This document shows positions 1 to 5,349 of a DNA stretch of 6,392 bases, piece after piece. The DNA lies in assembly GCA_947176425.1 (NCBI GenBank), contig CAMWQV010000128.1, forward strand, positions 1 to 6,392, in the 5' to 3' direction. This DNA comes from an uncultured Clostridia bacterium. Lineage in GTDB: Bacteria; Bacillota; Clostridia; Oscillospirales; Oscillospiraceae. Every line of letters begins with the position of its first letter. Position 1 is the first letter of the stretch. The position numbers were made by a program, and so were the translations under genes. Under the pieces are notes generated by a model. It had not been told where the DNA came from. It searched no databases and saw nothing but the letters and a program-made list of their open reading frames with translations.

Positions 1-55
1 GAGCACCGGATTGTGGTTCCGGGTGTCGAGGGTTCGAGTCCCTTTACCCACCCCA
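1..55 (+). tRNA. tRNA-His (GTG), 5'-truncated by the window edge
   Basis: This is the 3' part of a histidine tRNA. The anticodon stem pairs 6-10 with 18-22 (5 bp) around a 7-nt loop with anticodon GTG at 13-15. The T stem pairs 28-32 with 40-44 around the loop TTCGAGT. The 3' acceptor strand is 45-51, the discriminator is C52 (the base expected for tRNA-His, which pairs with the extra G-1), and CCA is encoded at 53-55. The first visible base corresponds to about canonical position 22, so the 5' acceptor strand and most of the D arm lie outside the window. Confidence 0.93.
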
Positions 56-58
56 GAG

Positions 59-92
59 AGCAAGGGATTGGGAGTGATCCCGGTCCCTTGCT
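59..92 (+). terminator. hairpin between tRNA-His and tRNA-Gln, possible weak terminator or processing structure
   Basis: Positions 59-67 (AGCAAGGGA) pair with 84-92 (TCCCTTGCT), 9 perfect base pairs. A second inner hairpin pairs GGGA 70-73 with TCCC 78-81 around the tetraloop GTGA. The following bases (TTCTTTC) are pyrimidine-rich but not a proper T run. It could end a tRNA-His transcript, or be a processing structure within a His-Gln-Lys transcript; the sequence does not decide. The rest of 56-133 shows no gene. Confidence 0.45.
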
Positions 93-133
93 TCTTTCAC
101 CTCCCACCCAGCGGCCAGCGCGGGAACAGACGT

Positions 134-208
134 TGGGGTGTCGCCAAGTGGTAAGGCACGGGACTTTGACTCCCGCATCCGCTGGTTCGAGTCCAGCCAT
201 CCCAGCCA
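134..208 (+). tRNA. tRNA-Gln (TTG)
   Basis: This is a complete glutamine tRNA. The acceptor stem pairs TGGGGTG (134-140) with 198-204 (7 bp, one G-T), followed by discriminator G205 and an encoded CCA at 206-208. The anticodon stem pairs 159-163 with 171-175 around the loop CTTTGAC, with anticodon TTG at 166-168. The T arm carries the standard GGTTCGAGTCC core. The weak first pair T-A of the acceptor stem is typical of bacterial tRNA-Gln. Only 3 nt separate it from tRNA-Lys, so the two are surely co-transcribed. Confidence 0.97.
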
Positions 209-211
209 TTT

Positions 212-287
212 GACTCGTTAGCTCAGTCGGCAGAGCAACTGCCTTTTAAGCAGTGGGTCCGGGGTTCGAATCCCCGACGGGTCACCA
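212..287 (+). tRNA. tRNA-Lys (TTT)
   Basis: This is a complete lysine tRNA. The acceptor stem pairs GACTCGT (212-218) with 277-283 (7 bp, one T-G), followed by discriminator A284 and an encoded CCA at 285-287. The anticodon stem pairs 238-242 with 250-254 around the loop CTTTTAA, with anticodon TTT at 245-247. The D arm (TTAGCTCAGTCGG) and the T arm (GTTCGAATC) are canonical. It is the last tRNA of the visible cluster and is followed by a long inverted repeat. Confidence 0.97.
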
Positions 288-291
288 TTGA

Positions 292-337
292 AATCAACAC
301 CTTCCTGATAGAATTTTTTATCTTGGAGGTGTTGATT
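292..337 (+). terminator. long inverted repeat just after tRNA-Lys, probable end of the tRNA transcript
   Basis: AATCAACACCT at 292-302 pairs perfectly with AGGTGTTGATT at 327-337. A T-G wobble (303/326) and C-G (304/325) extend it to 13 bp. GATA 307-310 can further pair with TATC 319-322, so almost all of the element folds. It starts 5 nt after the tRNA-Lys CCA. It is not a textbook Rho-independent terminator: the bases after it are AATTGTTAT, and the only T run (314-319) lies in the loop. It may end tRNA transcription or serve as a processing or stability structure. From 338 to 415 the DNA is conspicuously AT-rich and I see no gene; ATCTATAGAT at 396-405 is a perfect 10-bp palindrome of unknown meaning. 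Confidence 0.5.
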
Positions 338-415
338 AATTGTTATAAATACAATAAACAAAATACGAATCAAATAAGAAATTGTTTCAAAAAACATCTA
401 TAGATTTTGTACAGC

Positions 416-452
416 AAAAGGCGGCGTGATTGTACGGTCACGCCGCCTTTTT
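416..452 (-). terminator. strong Rho-independent terminator of the - strand operon, likely bidirectional
   Basis: GGCGGCGTGA at 420-429 pairs perfectly with TCACGCCGCC at 438-447 around an 8-nt loop. The stem is flanked by AAAA on one side and TTTTT on the other, which extends the pairing and gives a U tract in either reading direction. It begins 3 nt after the stop codon of the metallopeptidase gene, so it ends the long leftward transcription unit. Read rightward, it would also stop any transcript passing the tRNA cluster. Confidence 0.92.
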
Positions 453-455
453 GTC

Positions 456-977
456 TTATTCTTTCAGCAAAGCCCGGCGTTCCCGCCAGTCTGGAAACAC
501 CTGCGCGACACAGTCATAAAACGCTTTGCTGTGGTCCTTGTGACGGATATGGGCCAGCTCATGGACCACCACATAATCGACCGCTGCTTCCGGATACTGC
601 ATCAGCCGCCAAGAAAAACAGATCCGGTTTTTGCCGCTGCAGCTGCCAAAACGTTTCCGCGCCCCGGTAATAGTCACGCCGGTGGGATACAGTCCCATGA
701 CGGCGCTGTAATGGCTAATCTTTCCCGGAAGCTCCTCCCTTGCACGGCGTATGTATTCCTCCCGTTCCTGCTCGCTGGGTTCCGGATAACGGGCCTGCCG
801 TACCTGCTGGCGTTCCAGATGCTTCTCCAGCCACTGGGTATGTTTTTCCACAAACCCGTCGATCTGCTTTTTGCTCAGGCGCAGCGGCGCACGGACCAAT
901 ACCCGGCAGTCGGGCGTTACTTCCAGTGCGACTGTCCGGCGGGCGGAGCGGATCAGTTCATAGTCCGGTACTGTCAC
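456..977 (-). CDS. YgjP/DUF45-type zinc metallopeptidase (M48-like, SprT-like fold)
   Basis: The protein has 173 residues from the GTG start. The zinc motif HELAH is at about residues 139-143, preceded by a hydrophobic stretch (DYVVVHELAH), and HKDHS supplies a likely third His ligand near 149. The upstream segment KRFGSCSGKNRICFSWRLM (about 108-126) is the family's conserved GSC...WRL block, and the C-terminal WRERRALLK block is also usual. Family: PF01863 (YgjP-like, formerly DUF45). It is a predicted cytoplasmic metalloprotease whose substrates are unknown for most members; no signal peptide or membrane segment is seen. A longer reading from an ATG at 1022 would add 15 residues but has no ribosome binding site and would overlap the upstream gene by 49 nt. 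The GTG at 977-975 has AGGAGG 6 nt upstream and overlaps the GH13 stop as GTGA, so I chose it. It is the last gene before the terminator. The family call is firm; the physiological role is unknown. Confidence 0.9.
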   Translation of the reverse strand: MTVPDYELIRSARRTVALEVTPDCRVLVRAPLRLSKKQIDGFVEKHTQWLEKHLERQQVRQARYPEPSEQEREEYIRRAREELPGKISHYSAVMGLYPTGVTITGARKRFGSCSGKNRICFSWRLMQYPEAAVDYVVVHELAHIRHKDHSKAFYDCVAQVFPDWRERRALLKE

Positions 978-2602
978 GGCATACCTCCTTCCTCCGTGGA
1001 ATCCAGAATCACGGCTTCCCAAGGCTGTAATTTCCCGTCAAACTGCTGCCGTTTGCAGTTTGATTTTACCAGTTTTCCGCGGCAGGCGGTCCGGGCGGGG
1101 CTGTCGCTGAAATTCAGTGCAATCGTCAGTTCCTGTCCGTACAGGTCCCGGCGGTACGCAAAAACCTGTTCCGTGGCCTCCAGCGGAAAAAAGTCTCCCC
1201 GGCGCAGGATATCGCTGCTTTTCCGCAGGGCGCACAGGTCTCTGTACCAGTTCCATATGGAGGACGGATCATCAAGCTGATCCTCCAGATTAACTTTTGG
1301 ATAGTTATGGTTCACGCCCAGCCAAGGACGCCCGTCCGTAAAACCGGCGTGTCGTTCGGAAGTCCATTGAAACGGCGTGCGGGCATTGTCCCGGCTGGTG
1401 CGGGAGACGATTTTCCAGCGTATGCTTTTCGGAACGCGGTACCGTTTCAGAATATAGTCTACATTGCGGCTCTCCACATCGTTTACCTGCTGGATTCTGC
1501 TGAAATCAAAGCCGGTCATGCCGATCTCCTGCCCCTGGTAAATAAACGGTGTGCCCCGCAGCGTCAGAAGAAGAGTCGCCAGCAGTTTGCCGCTTTTTTT
1601 CCAGTAGGTCTTGCTGCCGAAACGGGGAATCGAACGGGGCTGGTCATGATTTTCCAAATAGAGCGCGTTCCAGTCCAGTTCCCGCTGCCATTTGATAATG
1701 CTGTCAAAAAAGAGCTTGGGACGAAATTTTTTCTTGAGCCATTTGTTTCCTGAACGCTGGTCGCACTCCATATGTTCGGAAGAAAAGACAAGGTCCAGTT
1801 CTTTTCGTTCCGGCGCGCAGAGGTCCCGGGCCATTGCCGGAGTGACGAACACCGCTTCCCCAACCGTAAAGGCGTCGTACTCGTCCCAAACCTTCTGGAA
1901 CTGGCGGAGGATGTTATGCGTGCCGTTGTTGGAAAGATAATACTCCTGTCCGGCAAGGGCGGAACGTTTTTTCGAGTTTTCCAGGCTGTCTTTCCAGAGA
2001 AGGTTGACCGCATTGAAGCGGAATCCGGCAATGCCCTTGTCCAGCCAGAACCGCATGATTTTTTTGATCTCGTCTAAAACCGCCGGGTCATGATAATTCA
2101 GGTCCGCCTGTCCTTTCGCGAAAAGATGGAGGTAATACTCACAGCGTTCCACATCAAATTCCCAGCAGTCTCCGTTGAAGAAACCGGCCCAGTTAGTCGG
2201 AAGTCCGCCGTCGCCGTCGCCTTTGGACCAGTAGTAATAATTGGCGTAAGGACCGTTTCTGTCCCGGCTTTTCTGGAACCAGGGATGTTTGATTGATGTA
2301 TGATTGATCACAAGATCCATCAGGATACGGATATTGCGCCGCCGTGCTTCATAAATCAGGCGGTCCATATCGGCCATAGTGCCGTATTCCGGATTGATGG
2401 ACCGGTAATCACTGATATCATAGCCATTGTCAACATTGGGGGAGCGGTATACGGGACAGAGCCAGATCGCTCCCACACCCAATTCCCGCAGATAGTCCAG
2501 CCGGCTGGTGATGCCGGGAAGGTCCCCGATGCCGTCGCCGTTGGAGTCGCAGAAGCTGCGGGGATAGATCTGGTAAATAATTGTGTCTTTCCACCATTCC
2601 AT
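974..2602 (-). CDS. GH13 alpha-glucosidase (oligo-1,6-glucosidase/alpha-glucosidase type) with Asn at the nucleophile position
   Basis: The protein has 542 residues, full length for the GH13 oligo-1,6-glucosidase/trehalose-6-phosphate hydrolase group, cytoplasmic with no signal peptide. Visible blocks are: WWKDTIIYQIYPRSF at 3-17; a Ca-binding-type loop DSNGDGIGD at 19-27; GYDISDY at 60-66; region I DLVINH at 96-101; region II GFRFNAVN at 193-200; region III TVGEA at 246-250 (acid/base E249); region IV ENHDQPR at 317-323 (D320); RDNARTPFQW at 404-413; and a C-terminal beta domain. Active relatives hydrolyse terminal alpha-1,4 or alpha-1,6 glucosyl bonds of small malto- or isomalto-oligosaccharides. 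The nucleophile, normally Asp in GFRxD, is N197 here (codon AAT, positions 2014-2012), so retaining hydrolysis should be lost or nearly so. The next residue is Ala, whereas isomaltose-active enzymes often have Val, which hints at alpha-1,4 preference in the ancestor. The ATG at 2602 has AAAGGAGG at 2611-2618, 8 nt upstream. No promoter or terminator is seen in the 35-nt gap from the Gx gene. The reading frame is intact otherwise. Confidence 0.93.
   Translation of the reverse strand: MEWWKDTIIYQIYPRSFCDSNGDGIGDLPGITSRLDYLRELGVGAIWLCPVYRSPNVDNGYDISDYRSINPEYGTMADMDRLIYEARRRNIRILMDLVINHTSIKHPWFQKSRDRNGPYANYYYWSKGDGDGGLPTNWAGFFNGDCWEFDVERCEYYLHLFAKGQADLNYHDPAVLDEIKKIMRFWLDKGIAGFRFNAVNLLWKDSLENSKKRSALAGQEYYLSNNGTHNILRQFQKVWDEYDAFTVGEAVFVTPAMARDLCAPERKELDLVFSSEHMECDQRSGNKWLKKKFRPKLFFDSIIKWQRELDWNALYLENHDQPRSIPRFGSKTYWKKSGKLLATLLLTLRGTPFIYQGQEIGMTGFDFSRIQQVNDVESRNVDYILKRYRVPKSIRWKIVSRTSRDNARTPFQWTSERHAGFTDGRPWLGVNHNYPKVNLEDQLDDPSSIWNWYRDLCALRKSSDILRRGDFFPLEATEQVFAYRRDLYGQELTIALNFSDSPARTACRGKLVKSNCKRQQFDGKLQPWEAVILDSTEEGGMP
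984..995 (-). promoter_or_regulatory. tandem Shine-Dalgarno (GGAGGAAGGAGG) deciding the metallopeptidase start
   Basis: On the - strand, two GGAGG cores sit inside the last codons of the GH13 gene (the E-E-G-G residues). The nearer one lies 6 nt before the GTG at 977. The only ATG close by (982-980) is in the GH13 frame and reaches a stop after two codons, so the site must serve the GTG. The GTGA overlap implies translational coupling of the two genes. Confidence 0.8.
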
Positions 2603-2637
2603 AGCGGTTCCCTCCTTTGTGTGATTTCTGGCCGCTG

Positions 2638-3126
2638 CTAAGCCAGCCTGACCCGTTTCGCGACGATTCCCCCAACAATACCAATCGCGGTCCCTGCGGC
2701 GGCGCCGGAAACCAGCAGCGCGGGCAGATAATAGACGAGGCGGCTTGTCCCAAGCACCGCCATAGCCACAAGAATCTGACCGATATTATGGCATACGCCG
2801 CCCGCCACGCTGATGCCGGTTATGGAAAAACGTCCTGTTTTTTTCAGCGGCAGCATAACGGCTAAACTCAGCGCCGCGCCCGCCAGCGAATAGGCAAAAC
2901 TGTAAGCGTTCCCAGACGTAAGCGAAACCAGCAGGACGCGCACCAAAGAAATGGCGGCAGCGTCCCGAACCGACATCCGTTCCAACGCAAAAACAACGAC
3001 CAGATTCGTCAGCCCGAGCTTCATGCCCGGCACAGCGGACGAGACAGGTATCAGGCTTTCTAACCAGGCCAGCGTCATGGCTAAAGCCGTCAGCAGGGCA
3101 TAACGCGCGATATGTTTACCGTCCAT
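2638..3126 (-). CDS. Gx transporter family membrane protein (EetB-like)
   Basis: The protein has 162 residues and is almost wholly hydrophobic, with about five membrane segments (roughly 8-28, 38-50, 56-92 as two, 104-124 and 130-155). Family marks are PGMKLGLTNLVV at 33-44, a charged LERMSVRDA turn near 48-56, and VCHNIGQILVA at 111-121. The family is PF07456, often mislabelled 'heptaprenyl diphosphate synthase component I'; it resembles small S-component-like transporters rather than an enzyme. In Gram-positive flavin-based extracellular electron transfer loci, the protein called EetB belongs here and sits next to an EetA of the NusG-II type, as it does in this window. The start ATG at 3126 follows GGGGG (3131-3135) by 4 nt, and the gap to the NusG-II gene is 9 nt, so the two are co-translated. 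The substrate is unknown. The family call is strong; the electron transfer role is inference. Confidence 0.88.
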   Translation of the reverse strand: MDGKHIARYALLTALAMTLAWLESLIPVSSAVPGMKLGLTNLVVVFALERMSVRDAAAISLVRVLLVSLTSGNAYSFAYSLAGAALSLAVMLPLKKTGRFSITGISVAGGVCHNIGQILVAMAVLGTSRLVYYLPALLVSGAAAGTAIGIVGGIVAKRVRLA

Positions 3127-3135
3127 TTCGCCCCC

Positions 3136-3495
3136 TCAGCCCGCCATACCGTCTACAGAGGGCGTCTCACCGCCTTCTATGCGGACGATCAGCCGGTGCG
3201 GCAGACAGACGATAGCCTCGCCGTCCCGCCGGACCGCGCCTGTGTGAACGCAGGTATGGTCGCCGCAGTTCGCGTCTGTAATGGAGGCGGCGTGATCGGA
3301 GATCATCAAAATATTGTAGTCCGCGTCTCCCAGCGTTACCGTGATATCCTGACTGAGCGGATAGCGTGCCGTTTCCTGCCCGTCGATAGTAACCACTGCC
3401 CACGCGCCCGTCTCTCCGGGACGGAACAGGAGATATAAGACCGCCGCCGCCAGCAGCACACCGGCAATCAGGAAAATATCCATTCTGCGCGCCAT
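3136..3495 (-). CDS. membrane-anchored NusG domain II protein (EetA-like)
   Basis: The protein has 119 residues. It has a short basic N-terminus (MARRMD), one membrane segment at about 7-24, then a single small beta-rich domain at about 30-108. By the positive-inside rule, that domain is outside the membrane. The family mark is NCGDHTCVHTG at 76-86 followed by IVCLPHRLIV at 95-104, matching the C-x4-C ... CLPxxL pattern of PF07009 (NusG_II). The three Cys (77, 82, 97) could form a disulfide or bind a ligand. Despite the family name, it has no NGN or KOW transcription factor architecture. Proteins of this type are paired with Gx transporters, and with FMN-binding proteins and FMN transferases, in electron transfer loci. 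The gene lies 6 nt after the ATPase gene and 9 nt before the Gx gene. Its own ribosome binding site is weak; an alternative start at Met5 (3483) is no better, so the exact start is uncertain. Confidence 0.85.
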   Translation of the reverse strand: MARRMDIFLIAGVLLAAAVLYLLFRPGETGAWAVVTIDGQETARYPLSQDITVTLGDADYNILMISDHAASITDANCGDHTCVHTGAVRRDGEAIVCLPHRLIVRIEGGETPSVDGMAG

Positions 3496-3501
3496 GCCGG
3501 T

Positions 3502-4296
3502 TCAGGACAGCAGCAGCTTGTCGTCGGCCTCGTCCGAGCCGCTGACTTTGCTGAACAGCTCCAGTAACTGCGGCACTGTCAGCCGCTTTTTTTCCTCCCC
3601 GGAAACGTCAATCACAATCCTGCCGTTATACAGCATAATCAACCGGTTTCCGTGGACAATCGCGTCTTTCATGTTGTGTGTGACCATCATCGTTGTCAGA
3701 TGGTTTTCCTCAACGATTCTGTCTGAAAGCTCCAGCACTTTCGCGGCGGTTTTCGGGTCCAGAGCGGCGGTGTGTTCATCCAGCAGCAGGAGCTTGGGTT
3801 TTTGCAGCGACGCCATCAGCAGTGTCAGCGCCTGCCGCTGGCCGCCGGATAAAAGCCCCACTTTGCTGGTCAGACGGTTCTCCAGGCCCAAGTCCAGATT
3901 CCGGAGCATCTTCTGATAAGACGCCTTTTCCTCTTTCGTAACGCCCCAGCCTAAACCGCGCCGCTGGCCCCGCCGGGACGCCAAAGCTAAATTTTCAACG
4001 ATCTGCATAGACGGCGCGGTGCCCAGCATGGGGTCCTGAAACACGCGCCCGATAAATTTTGCCCGCTTAAATTCCGGCAGATGGGTCACGTCTGTCCCGC
4101 CGATGGAAATACTTCCGGCGTCTACGGTCCACGTACCCGCAACGGCGTTCAGCATCGTAGACTTACCCGCGCCGTTGCCGCCGATGACCGTCACAAAATC
4201 GCCGTCTTTCAGGGTCAGGCTGACTCCCCGCAGGGCCTGTTTCTCGTTGACCGTCCCGGGATTGAACGTCTTCCAAATCTCTTTGATCTCAAGCAT
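3502..4296 (-). CDS. ABC transporter ATP-binding protein (COG1101 type)
   Basis: The protein has 264 residues, one nucleotide-binding domain of normal length. The Walker A motif GGNGAGKST is at 39-47, the Q-loop Gln at 87 (VFQDP), the signature LSGGQ at 149-153, Walker B LLLLDEHTAALDP at 169-181 with catalytic E174, and the switch His at 207 (VTHNM). All catalytic parts are intact. The phrase DEHTAALDPKTA is characteristic of ATPases that partner COG4120 permeases and ABC_sub_bind lipoproteins, the group including predicted tryptophan importers (TrpXYZ). It energises import through the neighbouring permease from the cytoplasmic side. The ATG at 4296 has GGGAGG at 4305-4310 and overlaps the permease stop by 8 nt, implying coupling. 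The transported compound cannot be told from this subunit. Confidence 0.95.
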   Translation of the reverse strand: MLEIKEIWKTFNPGTVNEKQALRGVSLTLKDGDFVTVIGGNGAGKSTMLNAVAGTWTVDAGSISIGGTDVTHLPEFKRAKFIGRVFQDPMLGTAPSMQIVENLALASRRGQRRGLGWGVTKEEKASYQKMLRNLDLGLENRLTSKVGLLSGGQRQALTLLMASLQKPKLLLLDEHTAALDPKTAAKVLELSDRIVEENHLTTMMVTHNMKDAIVHGNRLIMLYNGRIVIDVSGEEKKRLTVPQLLELFSKVSGSDEADDKLLLS

Positions 4297-5239
4297 CCTG
4301 CAAACCTCCCGTTTTGACTTTGACCGGCATATACTTTTCCTTCCAATACGGCACCGACAGGAACACAGCCACCACAGTCGCGGACAGCAGCTTCAGGTAA
4401 TTGGGGTTCATGCCCATCGCCAGCACCGCCTGGATGACCACATAGTAAATAATTGCGCCGATAGAAACCGCCAGCAGGTTGAGTGCGAAGTTGCGGAACA
4501 GTTTTGAGAACAGCACTTCCCCGATGATAACCGCCGCCAGACCGATTACAATTGCGCCGCGGCCCATATTGATCTCGCTCGCGCTGTTGAACTGGGCCAG
4601 CAGTGCGCCGGACAGTGCAACAATACCGTTGGAGAGCATCAGGCCAAGCACTTTTGTAAAGTCCGTATTGATTCCCTGTGCGCGGGCCATATTAGGATTG
4701 GAGCCGGTAGCGCGGAGAGAGCAGCCCAGCTCCGTGCCGAAGAACCAGTACAGGACCGCGATCAGCGCCGCCGTAAAAATCCCCACAACAAAGATCGGGT
4801 GGCGGTAGAGGGGGCGCTCGCCTTTCGCCACGTCCTGCACGAACCGCAGAGATACCAGCAGTTTATCCAGCGTCGCCGTATCCGTAATATTGACCGCAAC
4901 CGTCGATTTCATTCCCATAATCGCCAGATTGATGGAGTAAAGCCCCAGCTGCGTTAAAATTCCCGACAGAATCGCCGGTATCCCGCAAAAAGTATGGAGC
5001 AGGCCGGTAGCAAGTCCCGCAATCATACCCACCAGCACCGCTGCCAGCATTGCCAGCCAGAGATTGACGCCGTTGGTAAAAAGTACGACAAAGGCCGCCG
5101 CGCCGGTACAGAAGGAACCGTCAACAGAGAGGTCCGCTATATCCAGCAGCTTATAAGTAATGTATACGCCAATCGCCATTATGCCCCAGATCAATCCTTG
5201 GGACACCGCGCCGGGCAGCGCGTTTATTAAATTCAGCAT
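4289..5239 (-). CDS. ABC transporter permease (BPD_transp_2 family, COG4120 type)
   Basis: The protein has 316 residues from the chosen start and is strongly hydrophobic, with about eight or nine membrane segments (around 13-33, 43-56, 60-81, 86-108, 149-168, 195-216, 227-247, 252-273, 280-298). Family marks are DLSVDGSF at 36-43, GIPAILSGILTQLGLYSINL at 86-105, and the cytoplasmic coupling segment GCSLRATGSNPNMARAQGIN at 172-191, which contacts the ATPase. It is a single permease gene, so it probably works as a homodimer. A longer reading from the ATG at 5278 adds 13 residues but lacks a ribosome binding site. The ATG at 5239 has GAGGAGG at 5251-5257, and the protein then begins MLNLINALPGAVSQGLIWG, as expected. 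The stop overlaps the ATPase start. Substrate unknown; relatives include predicted aromatic amino acid importers. Confidence 0.94.
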   Translation of the reverse strand: MLNLINALPGAVSQGLIWGIMAIGVYITYKLLDIADLSVDGSFCTGAAAFVVLFTNGVNLWLAMLAAVLVGMIAGLATGLLHTFCGIPAILSGILTQLGLYSINLAIMGMKSTVAVNITDTATLDKLLVSLRFVQDVAKGERPLYRHPIFVVGIFTAALIAVLYWFFGTELGCSLRATGSNPNMARAQGINTDFTKVLGLMLSNGIVALSGALLAQFNSASEINMGRGAIVIGLAAVIIGEVLFSKLFRNFALNLLAVSIGAIIYYVVIQAVLAMGMNPNYLKLLSATVVAVFLSVPYWKEKYMPVKVKTGGLQDA

Positions 5240-5250
5240 GGTTGTAAAGT

Positions 5251-5257
5251 CCTCCTC
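5251..5257 (-). promoter_or_regulatory. Shine-Dalgarno GAGGAGG deciding the permease start
   Basis: This is the only good ribosome binding site upstream of the permease. It lies 11 nt before the ATG at 5239, slightly long spacing, and inside the first codons of the longer alternative reading. That argues against the start at 5278. Confidence 0.7.
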
Positions 5258-5289
5258 ATAAAAGCAGATATACGTCATCAGTATAACAG

Positions 5290-5327
5290 AAAACGGCGAA
5301 AAAGGGAAGACCCTTTCTCACCGTTTT
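5290..5327 (-). terminator. 17-bp intercistronic hairpin between binding protein and permease
   Basis: Positions 5290-5306 pair with 5311-5327 across 17 positions (A-T, G-C and two G-U wobbles on the - strand RNA) with a 4-nt loop. On the - strand the stem ends in CCGTTTT followed by CTGTTAT, so the U tract is short. It lies 22 nt after the binding protein stop and 51 nt before the permease start. Such a place suits a partial terminator or a 3' end stabiliser that lets the binding protein be made in excess of the membrane subunits, a common pattern in ABC importer operons. On the + strand the stem is followed by a T6 run (5324-5329), but no + strand gene precedes it. Structure certain, function inferred. 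Confidence 0.65.
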
Positions 5328-5349
5328 TTGCAGGAAAATCAAAACTTAT

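Noticed and set aside
13..213. A 66-codon open frame on the + strand
   Set aside because: It runs through tRNA-His and tRNA-Gln, so it is not a protein gene.
338..415. Promoter-like TTGATT and TATAAT-like stretches in the AT-rich spacer
   Set aside because: Spacing is poor on both strands and no gene follows in either suitable direction; such matches are expected by chance in AT-rich DNA.
426..1280. A 284-codon open frame on the + strand
   Set aside because: It lies antisense to the metallopeptidase and the end of the GH13 gene, has no recognisable domain, and is a shadow of the GC-rich coding frames opposite.
974..2602. Calling the GH13 gene treC (trehalose-6-phosphate hydrolase)
   Set aside because: The general GH13 blocks fit several specificities, there is no trehalose PTS or regulator nearby, and the region II residues do not point to TreC.
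2603..2636. AGCGG/CCGCT inverted repeat around the GH13 ribosome binding site
   Set aside because: It has only 5 bp with a 24-nt loop that leaves the Shine-Dalgarno unpaired, so it is within chance expectation.
2638..3126. Naming the Gx protein heptaprenyl diphosphate synthase component I
   Set aside because: The protein is a small multi-spanning membrane protein without prenyltransferase motifs; the name is a legacy label of the family.
3136..3495. Calling the NusG-II protein a transcription factor
   Set aside because: It has a membrane anchor and one extracytoplasmic domain and lacks the NGN and KOW domains of NusG.
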